The position numbers and the translations under genes were made by a program. A stretch of 64,000 nt of DNA from positions 310,001 through 374,000 of the forward strand of contig JBBELK010000015.1 in assembly GCA_037783545.1 (NCBI GenBank), given 5' to 3'. Each line of letters opens with the position of its first letter. Position 1 is the first letter of the stretch. This DNA comes from Henricia sp. BOLD:AAB3569 (taxonomy: Eukaryota > Echinodermata > Asteroidea > Spinulosida > Echinasteridae). Below are positions 47,001 through 54,155 of this stretch, one piece after another. The notes under the pieces are model-generated. The model was not told the DNA's origin. It saw only the letters and a list, made by a program, of their open reading frames with translations, and did not search any database.

Positions 47001-50000
47001 TCCACAAAGCACCAAAACGGGCAAGAAAAGAAGAAGAAAAAATGGTCCTTCTTGGGATTATAACCCGAGACTCTTTTGATGCACCAGAAGATGCTCTACC
47101 AACTGCATGAGTTTTACGAAAATTCTGCGTCATTATCAGGTTGGCATAGCGGTACTTTCCTCGCCTTCCACCTCTGTGGCCCTGGTTTGAATCCCATCTG
47201 GGTCAGTATGTTGATTGGGTTCTCAGTCCCTGCTTGATTCCGTGGGTTTTCCCCTATACAGAATTATATAGGGGTTTTCCTCCCACCTCTAAAACTGAGC
47301 ATTTCGTCATCGTGTTCTCTTCACAGGTTTCTTCAGGCTTACGAGCTGCAGTACCTCGGGTACTTTTGAGGAATCCTTGGTTTCAATACCAAAAAGAATT
47401 AATATTTTTCTTTTGTTTTTCTTTCAGGAGATTACTTGATAAATACAAAATGTCCATCACTACATGCAAGGTGAGTTTACAATTGCTTACTGTTTCCATG
47501 AATGATTTAATTTTGTTTTAAATGTTGGACTAAGTTGGACTTGAAAATGAATCTTTGGAGCATCTGTTTTACCTTCTTTATCCCTTAAAATTTGAAAAAT
47601 GATAAACAGTTTCAAGCGTGATCCACTTCCGTCCCTAACACGTGAGGGACGGAAATCTAGAGACAAATATTTTTCCTTACTAAAGTGAACCTGTTTATCA
47701 CACACCCAGTTTATCACATGTGGAAATTGACTTTACAGTTTTATGCGGAGGTTGTTTTTATGCGCGAGGGACAGATAATCAATAAAATTGACCAAAAAGG
47801 CAATTTTTTTACACGCATTTTCAACTTTATCAAATTTATTCTGTTAATTTTTGTAATATGATTGTAAAATATGGATATTTCTTTACAGATCGAGGTATTA
47901 TTTTGATTAATTTAAGAAATTTTGAAATCTTCATCCTGTATTTACCAGTTTTGGATCACGCACTTTCCCATTTTTGAAATGGATATTTAAAATTTTGGAA
48001 ATAAACCCACAAAAATATTGATTATGATACGACTATTAACCCAAGAACACCATTACAAAAAAAATCTCTGCCAATTTCAAACCCATGTGTAGAGTAGTTC
48101 TCCAGTGATGAAAGTATGGGTATCATCTTTAAGTAACCAAAATGAGGATGTCATGCTGAAAGCATGCAGAGGAGGAAGACTAAACAAATACTATGTCAGG
48201 GTAGTATTATTAGGGATGATGTCATCAAGCCCAGATGTCTTGCTTTTGCTGTGACTGTATTAGTTGATGCACTTGTCACTGAACAACATTTTATTCTGAT
48301 GGTGTGTGTGCATCAGCAAAATCCAATTAACAGTATTTTTCCCCTGGCGGTTTTTTTGACACCTTTACTGTAAAGATGTACGCAGATCATCCTACTTGAT
48401 TTGGTCATAATAACGGTATTGGGCCTGATCAAGCTGTCATTGGTCATGTATTTCATACAAATGTAAAGTCCTTATAGGGCAATTCCAGAAATTCAGAGAC
48501 TTTGAGGGCTTGTAATGCTTCACATATTCAAGTTGTTTGATTTTGAACGCATGTTCTTCAAGCATCCTTGATGGAAGTGCATTTCCTGAAAAACTGAATG
48601 CAATGTCTTTTCAGTAAGCGCGATATCCTCAGTATTGTGAGTACTGCTAAAACTTGTTTTTAGATACATGTATCTGGTATGGTGCCTGATCACCATTGAA
48701 ATGAAACAACCAAACTTGATATGAGAGAAAATCGTAAGGGCCTTATCGGGATTCGAACCCGATACCTCTAACTAATATGTACCATGTACGCTCAATGTTT
48801 TGTGTTTTTTTTTTAAATAGGAATTACACTTTTTCTGACTAAACAACCTTTCACAAATCTGGTACCAGATATCGGTAACCAAGACAGATTTACAAAGGTA
48901 AAAAGGTTAAAGTTGAAATTGTAGGCCTGTTATTAAAATTAGATCTCAAAATGTTTCATTGCTTTGCTTACGTACCATAAAGCAGGTTAAAAGAATCCTG
49001 ACAATAATGAACAAGAACCAATAAAGTATTTGTACTTTGGTGAGCCAGATAATAAGATATACTTCTTTTATTCCTCAACAGGCAGGCTTTGTGTTGCAAG
49101 GTTGCCATAATGTACGACGTGTTTTTAAAGTCAGGAAAAAGGTGAGATTAATACACCTGTCGTTTTTCACATCAGCATCTGCAGTATGTTGTAGAATTCT
49201 TATTTTAATAGTAAAATTTACTTGTCTCTCTAAAGACAATTTACTTATTTTCATGTTTGTCCAAGAATTATTTAAACTCTAATTACATAATTTACAGTAA
49301 ATAACATACTAACTTCATTGTAGACATTACTCCAGAAATTTAGGGATAAATTTTGAAGAATTTTGTGTGACATTTCTCAGAATATTCAGACTCAGTTGAG
49401 TCAAAGCGCCAAAATGTGGCAGACAATATGTTGTGTGTGCACTCCAATCGGTTGCTGATCATAGGCCTAAGCCATACATTGTAAAATGTTTGAAATCAAT
49501 TTGCACTCTATACTATAGACCAATCCGGTAACCAAGGACGCACTCCATGTACACCATGCCGAGGTGTCCCCGGGAACATAAACTGTACGTTTTGTTTGCT
49601 GTTGGTGAAAACAAAACGTGCGTGTCCGTTTCCAGTGACAACGCAATGCTACAGTTTGGGGTCCACACAAAAATATGTGCAGTTCATGTGCCCGGGGACA
49701 CCTCGGAATGGCGGATACATAAAATAAGTAACGGATCGGTCTATAGGCCTACTCAACACAAAACCTTGCTTAAGCACACAACGTTTTATAAACTTGGGCT
49801 AAGATCTCTTGCCCCAAGTCTGCTGTTCACTATTTCTGATCTGTATCAAATGAATTCCTCTCTGCCAGGTGGTTTTGCCATTTAGACGACGACAACTACC
49901 TCAACGTGCACAACCTTCTAAGACTGCTGCGGGGTTATAACCATCGGAAGGATCTGTATCTTGGCAGAGTTAGTCTCACCCATCCCATACAAGCCCTTGA

Positions 50001-53000
50001 TAGAGATCGAGGATTTGTAAGTAACACCTTAAAGAAGCGTGTCCAGATTTTTCCAGAAAATGGATTTCATTCTAACCTTCCAATCACGTAAAATACCTCC
50101 CCAAAACACTATCCATGAAAAGAAAGCAGGAAATCTGCAATCTCCAATTTAGACGCTGAAGCAAAAACGGTGGGTGTACTCTCTGCACTACTTTATGCAG
50201 CAGGATAAATTACTTTACATCAGTGGTTTTTTTTACGGTATCCTCAAAAATATGTATGGGTTGAGAGTGCGAAATTTCAGAATGGTAATGAGAAAAATAT
50301 GACAAAAATAAAATGGTATAAAAATCTCAACACCCAAGGGACAAGATTGTTGTGGTGCTCTGGCGGGATGCCCATAGCTCAGATAGAGCAATTGGCCATG
50401 TAAACCAATGACCTGGGTTCGAATCCCAGTCGGGGCACTGCAATTTTCTTGTGTTTCTAAATTAATCTTTCAATTATCAATCCTGTCATATACCTTCACA
50501 TTCTCTCCAACACCTATAGGTACCACCTTAAATATTGCTCAGAATTTTTGGATACTTCTCAGAATTTCCCATTTCATAATTTAACGATTCTGTATCGGCC
50601 ACTGATTTCTAGAACTGTTTGAAAAAAACTCAGCGCAGACTGCACGATGTGCGACTCATTCTGTCAAAACGGGTCATAATTTTATCTTGAATTGAGTTGT
50701 AGTACGTTTTTCTATTTTTTATGTGCAGAAACAGACAAGCTTCTGGTTTGCCACAGGTGGGGCTGGTTTTTGTATCAGTCAAAGTCTGGCAGCAAAAATG
50801 GCTCCATTGGCTGGGTGAGTTTGCAGTAAGGCTGGGTCAATTAATTCAAATATTCTAACTAAATATTAAATCAAATATCGAGTATTCATTTAGACTGATT
50901 TGGTCATGGTTTATTAGGTGTAAATTTCCAAATTAGCAAATACCATAGTTGAAATTTTAATGCAATAACTAAAATTGATCAATCTAGAAATGCACCGAGT
51001 CCGCTGCATATCTTTGGAGCACATACCGTTGTTGTAGCAACTTTAATAGAGAATATTCCTCTTTTAAAAAGACATTTCTTTTCTCTCTAGTTTTTCTGAG
51101 CAACTCATCACTCATGAACTTTTCGAATATATTTGAATACTAAAATCTGTATTCAAATATATAGCTATTGATTGAATATTCGAATAATTAGCACAGCCCT
51201 AGTTTGTAGTCTTAATTAACCTTATCCCAGATTTTGCAAATACTGGTATTGTCGTGGGTTCAAGTCCCACCCGAGCACGCTATGAGTTTGAGCGTGTCCT
51301 TGGGAAATGCACTTAGTATAGCACTATATAGTGCATACCGCATCGTGATGGGCAAAAAATACTTCCACTTAACATTACTGGAATTGTAGTTGGTGAATTG
51401 CAGCTAATGAAGCAGCCAACAGTTTAATGTGATGTTAGAGACGTTTTGTTTTTTCTTGCACATTCAGCGAAGGCAGGTTTATCGATTTGTGTGACAGAGT
51501 TCGTCTTCCAGATGATGTTACCATGGGGTTTGCAATAGGTAAGTCACAGTCCGAACTGGAAAGCTAGTTATGTTTAATTTCAAACCAGACAAAAGGTTTT
51601 GTTGATTAAAGCATGTTTCACACTATGTTGAAACATTTTATAAGTAGTGCATGTTTTTGTAAAAAGAAGCATTTGTAGTATTTTGTGACGCAAAAAGATG
51701 TCAAGAATATCTCCTCCTGACAATCTATACTTACAGAGAGCCTTCTTAAAGTGCCGTTAACCAAGCTGGATGTATTCAACTCGCATCTTCAAGGCTTGAA
51801 TCGAATTCAAGAATCAAAACTTCCAAACCAGGTGATTTTTATAATTAATTAGAGTCCTTTTAACGGCTCTCAGCTATTAAATTACAGTGTTTAATTGGTC
51901 ACATAAGCAACAACTTTAAAAAAAACAACAATGTGATTAGGAGCATTCCTACTCCCCCTGGATGGGATGCCAGTCCATCACTAGCCTTTGTTAAGGCCTC
52001 ACAGCTAGGTGAGTCACGCGCCAGAACGAGAGCGCCACCATGCGACGAGGACGGGACGAGCAGCTGCAGATGTAAGGCCTTTGCCGTCCCGGAATTTAGC
52101 AAAATGCTAATGATTGTATTACACAGTGTGCGTGTTGTGTTGAATCATTATTCCGGGACGGCAAAGGCCTCACAGCTGGTGCTGTTCGTCCCGTCCTCGT
52201 CGCATGGTGGCGCTCTCGTTCTGGTGCGCGACTCACCCAGCTGTGATGCCTTAAAACAAGGCTAGTCCATCACAGATTTACCCCCTTAACAGTTAGTTGG
52301 GTTTCCCCAACAGGTTGTTAGTTCCCATGGCCTGGAGTGACTAGGAACATTGCTACTCCCCTGGATGGGACGTCAGTCCATTGCAAGTTTACGCCCCCAA
52401 CAGTTAGTTGGGTTTCCCCAAAGGTTTACTGGTACCCATTTACACTTGAATGGAGAGAGACAATGTGAAGTATAGTGTCCTGCCCAATGACACAGTTGCA
52501 TTGGCCAGGCCTCGAACCCTGGTCTTCTCATCTGAAAGTCCAGCATGCTATCTACTAGACCACCTTATCTCCACCATGTTGGCTTTAGTTTAACCCCAAA
52601 TTTAAGGTTTTACTCACCGAGATAGCACTGTCATTCTGCCAGTCTTGATGAGAATTCTGAGCCGCATTTTGTGTAACTCTGAAGAAAAAAAGAACAGGAA
52701 TTTTGCTGTTTTTATTAACAAATTTTTCATCAATATTGATTTAAAAATTGTCATTGTTATTGAATAATTAAGGTCACATAACAAGGATTACTTTATTAAC
52801 AAAGTTAATTGATGAACACCAATGGAATATGTCATATTTTCTTTTGGTCCAGGTGACTCTAAGTTATTATATATCAGCATCTAGAAGCAACACAATTACT
52901 CTCAAAGATGGTTTATTCACCAAGAAGCAAGATCCAACAAGGTAAAAGATACAGAAGACCAAATTGATTGGGGGCAATTAAATGGTTAGTTAAATGTGGT

Positions 53001-53872
53001 TGTGGGTAAAAAACGGACCCTCCGGATCCTTCCGGATCTTGTTCAAAAATGGCTATTTAACGAACAGAAAGTGCCTAGTTTGACTTCTAAATACGCTTAC
53101 ATACCTTTTACCGCCATGTACGGCCCTAATTTTTAATCAGATAAAGATCCGGCGTGAAAAAAAAAACATTTTCTTTTTTCTTAGTGTCCTGCACTTCCTA
53201 TGCCTATCTCTTCGGATATTTCACTTTGTGGAAAGTCGATGGGCTGTATGATTATAAATTGGGCCAATACATGGTGGTAAAAGGTATGTAAGCGTATTCA
53301 GAAGTCAAACTAGGTACTTTCTGTTCGTTAAATAGCCATTTTTGACAAAGATCCGGAGGGTCCGACTTTCACAAGCTGCCGTTAAATGTTACATTTTTAG
53401 CAATGGTGAATAAATTGTTTCATAGTAGCATGGTGCAAGGCTACATACATGTCAACTTTATTTGTAGTGGTGGTACTAGGGCCTTTAACCAAATCTCGAC
53501 TTGGGCTCAGGATCAGGCTCCGGCATCATACAATTTACATGGAGCCGGAGCCTGAGCCCGAGCTCAAGTAGAGATTTGGAAAAAGGCCTTGTACTGTTGA
53601 AATTTAAGAAAACTCTCCAATTATAAGGTTATAAAATTAGGTTATCTGCAGGAAAGTTTGTTTTTCAGAATAAAATTTGAATGAAGAAGAATAACAGAAT
53701 TTCATTTTTGATGCAAATTAGGAAGAATAAGAAAGGATAATGTTATTGAAACAATATACTGTATTTACGTACATTTTCACAAAAATATTTTTGCTCTTAT
53801 TTTCACAGGTTGAGATCATTACACTGCAAGTTGTATCCTGAAACACCCAACTGTTTGCCACATCACCAGTAA
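28458..53872 (+). CDS. fng: Fringe-type beta-1,3-N-acetylglucosaminyltransferase, complete, 433 aa
   Basis: Ten exons: 28458-29054, 46548-46596, 47428-47470, 49082-49141, 49869-50016, 50729-50814, 51468-51538, 51737-51831, 52853-52941, 53809-53872. The total is 1302 bp; every junction is AG/GT with matching phase. Fringe adds GlcNAc to O-fucose on Notch EGF repeats in the Golgi and so alters ligand choice. The protein has a type II signal anchor (residues about 11-28, STLLFGLACSLLTALHF), a stem, DIFIGVKTTAENHKTRL, FFTDQDD, the DDD metal-binding motif at 256-258 (WFCHLDDDNY), FWFATGGAGFCIS (304-316), RLPDDVTMGF, and a cysteine-containing end HCKLYPETPNC. Length fits the family (about 380-410 aa) with a somewhat long stem. 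The start is ATG 28458; an earlier in-frame GTG is not a start. Intron 1 is 17.5 kb and full of repeats. Confidence 0.96.
29468..29605. repeat. CCAAT-containing minisatellite in Fringe intron 1
   Basis: Units of about 31-46 bp share CCAATCAGAGGCAAGGACAT and CTAAAACTTCTCAG. Four CCAATC boxes occur within 140 bp, about 420 bp after the exon 1 donor. Confidence 0.75.
29783..29848. repeat. Perfect 31-bp hairpin with 4-base loop
   Basis: Both arms of TGTACAACGTTTCATCTTGC plus a further 11 bases are exactly complementary; the loop is ATAG (29814-29817). The right arm is the left end of the transposon copy at 29818, so the left arm is an inverted duplicate of that end. Confidence 0.95.
29818..30353. 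mobile_element. TIR element (TGTATCATTTGCAA family), copy B
   Basis: Shares GATTCGTGGANTNAGAGTGT, GAAGAATGTTGGTAAACTAG and TTTTGTGTACAAGTGAATGG with copy A, and ends TTGCAAATGATACAATGGGC then CTTTAA. It carries a second transposon at 30101-30324. Confidence 0.8.
30101..30324. mobile_element. 224-bp CGCGAAAATA MITE, copy 1, nested in copy B
   Basis: Ends CTGTAAAAGC and GCTTTTACAG with TA on each side. The interior holds repeated CGCGAAAATA words in both orientations. A second copy of the same 224-bp length is at 39816-40039. Confidence 0.92.
30476..30607. mobile_element. Small MITE in Fringe intron 1
   Basis: Imperfect inverted ends GAACCCTTTAAACACTAAAT and (reverse) TAACCCTTTGAACCCTAAAT. 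About 130 bp. The region 30610-32270 otherwise shows only the reversed element fragment near 31190-31270. Confidence 0.6.
31190..31270. mobile_element. Internal fragment of the TGTATCATTTGCAA family, reversed
   Basis: CAATGACCCAAAATGTTACTT, GTTGACAAGAAAAACCCAAA and TGGTAACAAACACCACATTT are the complement of sequence near 26320-26395 of copy A. Confidence 0.65.
32271..32510. mobile_element. 240-bp MITE with near-perfect GGGGCCAATTTCATGGCGTT ends
   Basis: Left end GGGGCCAATTTCATGGCGTT then GCTTAGCA; right end is the exact complement TGCTAAGC..AACGCCATGAAATTGGCCCC. Inner arms also pair (GCACAGGATTT with AAATCCTGTGC). Confidence 0.88.
33531..33769. mobile_element. TTAA-flanked MITE (AGGCTCGTCA family), copy 2
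   Basis: TTAAAGACACAGGCTCGTCA on the left and GATGAGCTCTGTCTTTAA on the right; inner GCCACGAAATTCACCGCG pairs with CGCGGTGAAATTCGTGGC. The loop is longer than in the other copies. Region 33770-34714 shows nothing else clear. Confidence 0.8.
34715..35060 (+). mobile_element. Class-II tRNA-derived SINE, near full length
   Basis: The head resembles a long-variable-arm (Leu/Ser-type) tRNA: TCACTGACTCGCAATCACAG, GTGAAAACTTGGGGTTGCGG, then GTTCGAAACTCG as B box. Then comes the body word TGTGCCCTTAAGCAAGGCACT, and a 3' end GAGGAATCCTTGGTTTCAAT with an AAT tail. Reverse copies at 56737-57106 and 62487-62842. Confidence 0.9.
35382..35875. mobile_element. TTAA-ended fold-back family copy with an insertion
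   Basis: CATTACCATTCTGAAATTTC, GGTTCCATAAAGCAGTGCAG and GATTGCAAATTTCC match the element at 3832-4406. The copy is split at 35566-35779 by another MITE. Confidence 0.75.
35566..35779. mobile_element. 214-bp MITE nested in the 35382 element
   Basis: Ends GTCTTTCCACAGTAAAGGGG and CCCCTTTACCGTGGAAAGAC are inverted (one mismatch); inner GCAACACAGACCATATTTTC pairs with GAAAATATGGTCTGTGTTGC. The related copies at 3832 and 50029 run through this position without it. Confidence 0.88.
36478..37048 (+). mobile_element. 5'-truncated CR1/L2-like LINE fragment
   Basis: Encodes YCNSLLFGIPAKEVRKLQVI then QNSAARLVTRINKYENITPV and HWLPVQQRIKFKI, the C-terminal part of this reverse transcriptase type. After a frameshift, decayed APRLWNALPL is seen. 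The 3' UTR has AAGCGCCCTGAGATAATTTG and GGGCGCTCTATAA, with a TTA-repeat tail. Dead copy in Fringe intron 1. Confidence 0.88.
37205..37355. mobile_element. Fold-back MITE, CTATAGACC-type family, copy 2
   Basis: TATAGACCATATTGAATAGC left and GCTATTTGATACAGTCTAT right are inverted; the spacer has ATGCATGGTTGCACATTTTG as in the copies at 354 and 60913. More diverged than those two. Confidence 0.85.
38055..38083. repeat. 29-base poly-C run
   Basis: Uninterrupted C homopolymer in Fringe intron 1, preceded by CCACA. The surrounding 37420-38050 has a long open frame without recognisable protein features, and 38084-39690 shows no clear feature. Confidence 0.95.
39699..39775. mobile_element. Terminal fragment of the TGTATCATTTGCAA family, reversed
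   Basis: TTGTATCATTTGCAATGACC and ACTTCATGAGTTGACAAG are the complement of the right end of copies A and B. Confidence 0.65.
39816..40039. mobile_element. 224-bp CGCGAAAATA MITE, copy 2
   Basis: Same length and order as the copy at 30101-30324 with only a few substitutions; TA on both ends. Confidence 0.92.
40220..40616. mobile_element. MITE with GCGTGTTTCTATTAAAGATCC ends
   Basis: Left GCGTGTTTCTATTAAAGAT and right ATCTCAATAGAAACATGC are imperfect inverted repeats. GTTTCTACTGAGC and ATTTACCGGTAAAT-type words recur inside. Confidence 0.75.
41141..41515 (+). mobile_element. tRNA-derived SINE with tandem body, copy 1
   Basis: The head TGGTTTAGCGGATAGTGTG..GATGGTTCGAGGTC is tRNA-like; body word TTTGTCCTTAGACAAGACAC. 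Then come two units of about 110-120 bp sharing AAACCCAACTAACTG and CCAGGGGGAGTAGCAAT..GCTCCTAGTCACTC. Reverse copy at 51936-52570. The region 41516-42480 shows nothing clear. Confidence 0.7.
43387..43798. mobile_element. Two-copy element with GCGTGATCCA ends, copy 1
   Basis: Ends GCGTGATCCAATTCCGTCCC and GGATCACGC. Shares most of its length with 47616-47961, e.g. CCCAGTTTATCACATGTNGA and GGTATTATTTTGATTAATTT. No ORF. Confidence 0.8.
44466..45955. repeat. Tandem-repeat element in Fringe intron 1 (413-414-bp units)
   Basis: Units start at AATTAAATATTCAAAAATC (44696, 45109, 45523), with a truncated third unit ending near 45806. They are bounded by GGCTGTTCCGATTCGGGTCG and GGGGAACAGCCATGTGTTCG. 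Each full unit has GGAAGTGG/CCACTTCC-type inverted words (CACTTCCGGTCGAAACCGG), two perfect DR1 motifs and one CRE. Open frames of 87-94 codons are identical between units and are judged non-coding. Tandem units inside unique ends are also seen in some Helitron-like elements, but I see no Helitron ends. Confidence 0.85.
44802..45641. promoter_or_regulatory. Five perfect DR1 nuclear-receptor motifs and CRE palindromes
   Basis: TGACCTTTGACCT at 44802-44814, 44931-44943, 45215-45227, 45345-45357 and 45629-45641 (spacings 129, 284, 130, 284). TGACGTCA at 45061-45068 and 45475-45482, with two more just outside at 44642-44649 and 44653-44660. Sequence match only; activity unknown. Confidence 0.6.
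46225..46427. mobile_element. Probable MITE just upstream of Fringe exon 2
   Basis: GGTAGCGTTTACACT left and AGTGTAAACGGGGTGC right are imperfect inverted ends; inner CCCCGCAATTGCGGGGTT is itself a hairpin. Confidence 0.5.
46548..46596 (+). CDS. fng: Fringe exon 2
   Basis: 49 bp, acceptor TTTTTTTGCAG, donor G|GTAAGT. Encodes TYFFTDQDDPNYKQRL, matching the family FIFTDGED block; 1 nt spills into the next exon. Confidence 0.93.
47035..47110 (-). pseudogene. Degenerate tRNA-like sequence
   Basis: The minus strand reads CAGTTGGTAGAGCATC, CTTCTGGTGCATCAAAAG and CTCGGGTTATAATCCCAAG, i.e. D-arm, anticodon-arm and T-arm remnants. The acceptor stem does not pair and the T arm is mismatched. Confidence 0.4.
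47138..47407 (+). mobile_element. SINE, second family, with the shared GAGGAATCCTTGG tail
   Basis: Head GGCATAGCGGTACTTTCCTC then CCCTGGTTTGAATCCCATC; body ATTGGGTTCTCAGTCCCTGC. The 3' end GAGGAATCCTTGGTTTCAAT is the same as in the class-II SINE at 34715. It ends about 20 bases before Fringe exon 3. Confidence 0.75.
47428..47470 (+). CDS. fng: Fringe exon 3
   Basis: 43-bp microexon, acceptor TTTCTTTCAG, donor AG|GTGAGT. Encodes GDYLINTKCPSLHA with the conserved cysteine. A SINE ends about 20 bases upstream of the acceptor. Confidence 0.92.
47616..47961. mobile_element. Two-copy element with GCGTGATCCA ends, copy 2
   Basis: Homologous to 43387-43798 with internal deletions; lies in Fringe intron 3. 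The remainder of that intron, 47962-49081, holds only a tRNA T-arm-like word (ATCGGGATTCGAACCCGAT, 48738-48756) and otherwise nothing I can name. Confidence 0.8.
49082..49141 (+). CDS. fng: Fringe exon 4
   Basis: 60 bp, acceptor TTCCTCAACAG, donor AG|GTGAGA. With the split codons on both sides it encodes RQALCCKVAIMYDVFLKSGK then R. The correct frame differs from the longest open frame over it, so simple ORF finding misses it. Confidence 0.92.
49513..49746. mobile_element. MITE with CTATAGACC ends in Fringe intron 4
   Basis: CTATAGACCAATCCGGTAAC and GTAACGGATCGGTCTATAG are imperfect inverted ends; inner CGAGGTGTCCCCGGG pairs with CCCGGGGACACCTCGG. Confidence 0.8.
49869..50016 (+). CDS. fng: Fringe exon 5: catalytic DDD exon
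   Basis: 148 bp, acceptor CTCTGCCAG, donor GTAAGT. Encodes WFCHLDDDNYLNVHNLLRLL and continues to SLTHPIQALDRDRGF. DDD is the metal/UDP-sugar binding motif of Fringe and related GT31 enzymes. Confidence 0.95.
50029..50345. mobile_element. Truncated copy of the TTAA-ended fold-back family
   Basis: Begins TTAAAGAAGCGTGTCCAGAT twelve bases after the exon 5 donor and contains AAACTG-free arms homologous to 3832-4406 (ATCAGTGGTTTTTTTTACGG, AATCTCAACACCCAAGGG). The far end lacks TTAA. Confidence 0.75.
50370..50438 (+). pseudogene. tRNA-like sequence, probably a pseudogene
   Basis: GCCCATAGCTCAGATAGAGC, then CTGGGTTCGAATCCCAG (perfect T arm) and TCGGGGC pairing partly with GCCCATA. The D loop lacks GG, the anticodon loop is 9 nt and the acceptor stem has two mismatches, so a working tRNA is unlikely. 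Confidence 0.5.
50729..50814 (+). CDS. fng: Fringe exon 6
   Basis: 86 bp, acceptor TTATGTGCAG, donor GTGAGT. Encodes KQTSFWFATGGAGFCISQSL and AAKMAPLAG; FATGGAG is the acceptor-site signature of the family. Confidence 0.95.
51225..51345 (+). mobile_element. tRNA-derived SINE fragment
   Basis: T-arm-like GTGGGTTCAAGTCCCAC followed by GCGTGTCCTTGGGAAATGCAC, the shared SINE body word. Lies in Fringe intron 6. Confidence 0.5.
51468..51538 (+). CDS. fng: Fringe exon 7
   Basis: 71 bp, acceptor CACATTCAG, donor GTAAGT. Encodes GRFIDLCDRVRLPDDVTMGF then AI; LPDD is conserved. Confidence 0.94.
51737..51831 (+). CDS. fng: Fringe exon 8
   Basis: 95 bp, acceptor ATACTTACAG, donor CAG|GTGATT. Encodes ESLLKVPLTKLDVFNSHLQG and LNRIQESKLPNQ; FNSHLQ corresponds to the family F-HSHLE block. 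Confidence 0.93.
51936..52570 (-). mobile_element. tRNA-derived SINE with tandem body, copy 2, interrupted
   Basis: Reverse orientation of the family at 41141-41515, with head GACCAGGGTTCGAGGCCTGG, body TGTCATTGGGCAGGACACT and two body units. A fold-back element is inserted at 51982-52264. Confidence 0.75.
51982..52264. mobile_element. 283-bp fold-back MITE with 9-bp target duplication
   Basis: Ends TAGCC..GGCTA. GTCCATCAC lies on both sides (51973-51981, 52265-52273). The arms carry GCGCCACCATGCGACGAGGA and its complement; the centre is about 52110. A 9-bp TSD fits Mutator-like elements (inference). Confidence 0.88.
52853..52941 (+). CDS. fng: Fringe exon 9
   Basis: 89 bp, acceptor TTGGTCCAG, donor AG|GTAAAA. 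Encodes VTLSYYISASRSNTITLKDG and LFTKKQDPTR; VTLSY and DPTRF-like ends are family features. Confidence 0.92.
53013..53364. mobile_element. MITE with CGGACCCTCCGGATC ends in Fringe intron 9
   Basis: CGGACCCTCCGGATC and GATCCGGAGGGTCCG are perfect inverted ends; inner TGGCTATTTAACGAACAGAA and AATACGCTTACATACCTTTT also pair with the right arm. Confidence 0.9.
53473..53594. mobile_element. Short fold-back MITE in Fringe intron 9
   Basis: GTACTAGGGCCTTTAACCAA and (reverse) GTACAAGGCCTTTTTCCAA; the centre pairs GGCTCAGGATCAGGCTCCGG with CCGGAGCCTGAGCCCGAGC. TA flanks possible. Confidence 0.8.
53809..53872 (+). CDS. fng: Fringe exon 10 with stop
   Basis: Acceptor TTTTCACAG. Encodes RLRSLHCKLYPETPNC and LPHHQ, then TAA (53870-53872). 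Candidate AATAAA signals follow at 54179-54184 and 54293-54298. Confidence 0.93.
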
Positions 53873-54028
53873 CTTTCATATATTGCCGAGAATCACCCAT
53901 TAATTTTGATAGATTTTCTTTAAAGAATGCTAGAAATTATGATAGTATTTTCTTTTTATAATCTGTTTTCTTACGTTAGGGATTACTAAACATATTTTAC
54001 CTTAAAGATTCTTAATTATTATTTTTAA

Positions 54029-54155
54029 CACTGTAAAAATAAGTTAGTCAAAATAACGTTAATTAGTAATATCATACATCATTTTGACTTAAATTAGTCA
54101 AAATATGTATCATATGACTATTTAATGTTATTTTGACTAAATTATTTTTACAGTG
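54029..54155. mobile_element. 127-bp MITE with CACTGTAAAAATAA ends, downstream of Fringe
   Basis: CACTGTAAAAATAAGTTAGT left; TAAATTATTTTTACAGTG right, pairing inward through AGTCAAAATAAC. May be part of the Fringe 3' UTR, since the first AATAAA follows at 54179. The region 54300-55980 is AT-rich with no feature I can name. Confidence 0.85.

Noticed and set aside
46651-47133. 160-codon open frame, minus strand
   Set aside because: Overlaps a decayed tRNA-like sequence and intronic DNA; no domain and no splice context.
50370-50438. Functional tRNA gene
   Set aside because: The T arm is perfect but the D loop is too short, the anticodon loop is 9 nt and the acceptor stem has mismatches.
52861-53872. 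A separate small gene after Fringe exon 8
   Set aside because: The two short coding pieces fit Fringe exons 9 and 10 in phase and in sequence; no extra gene is needed.
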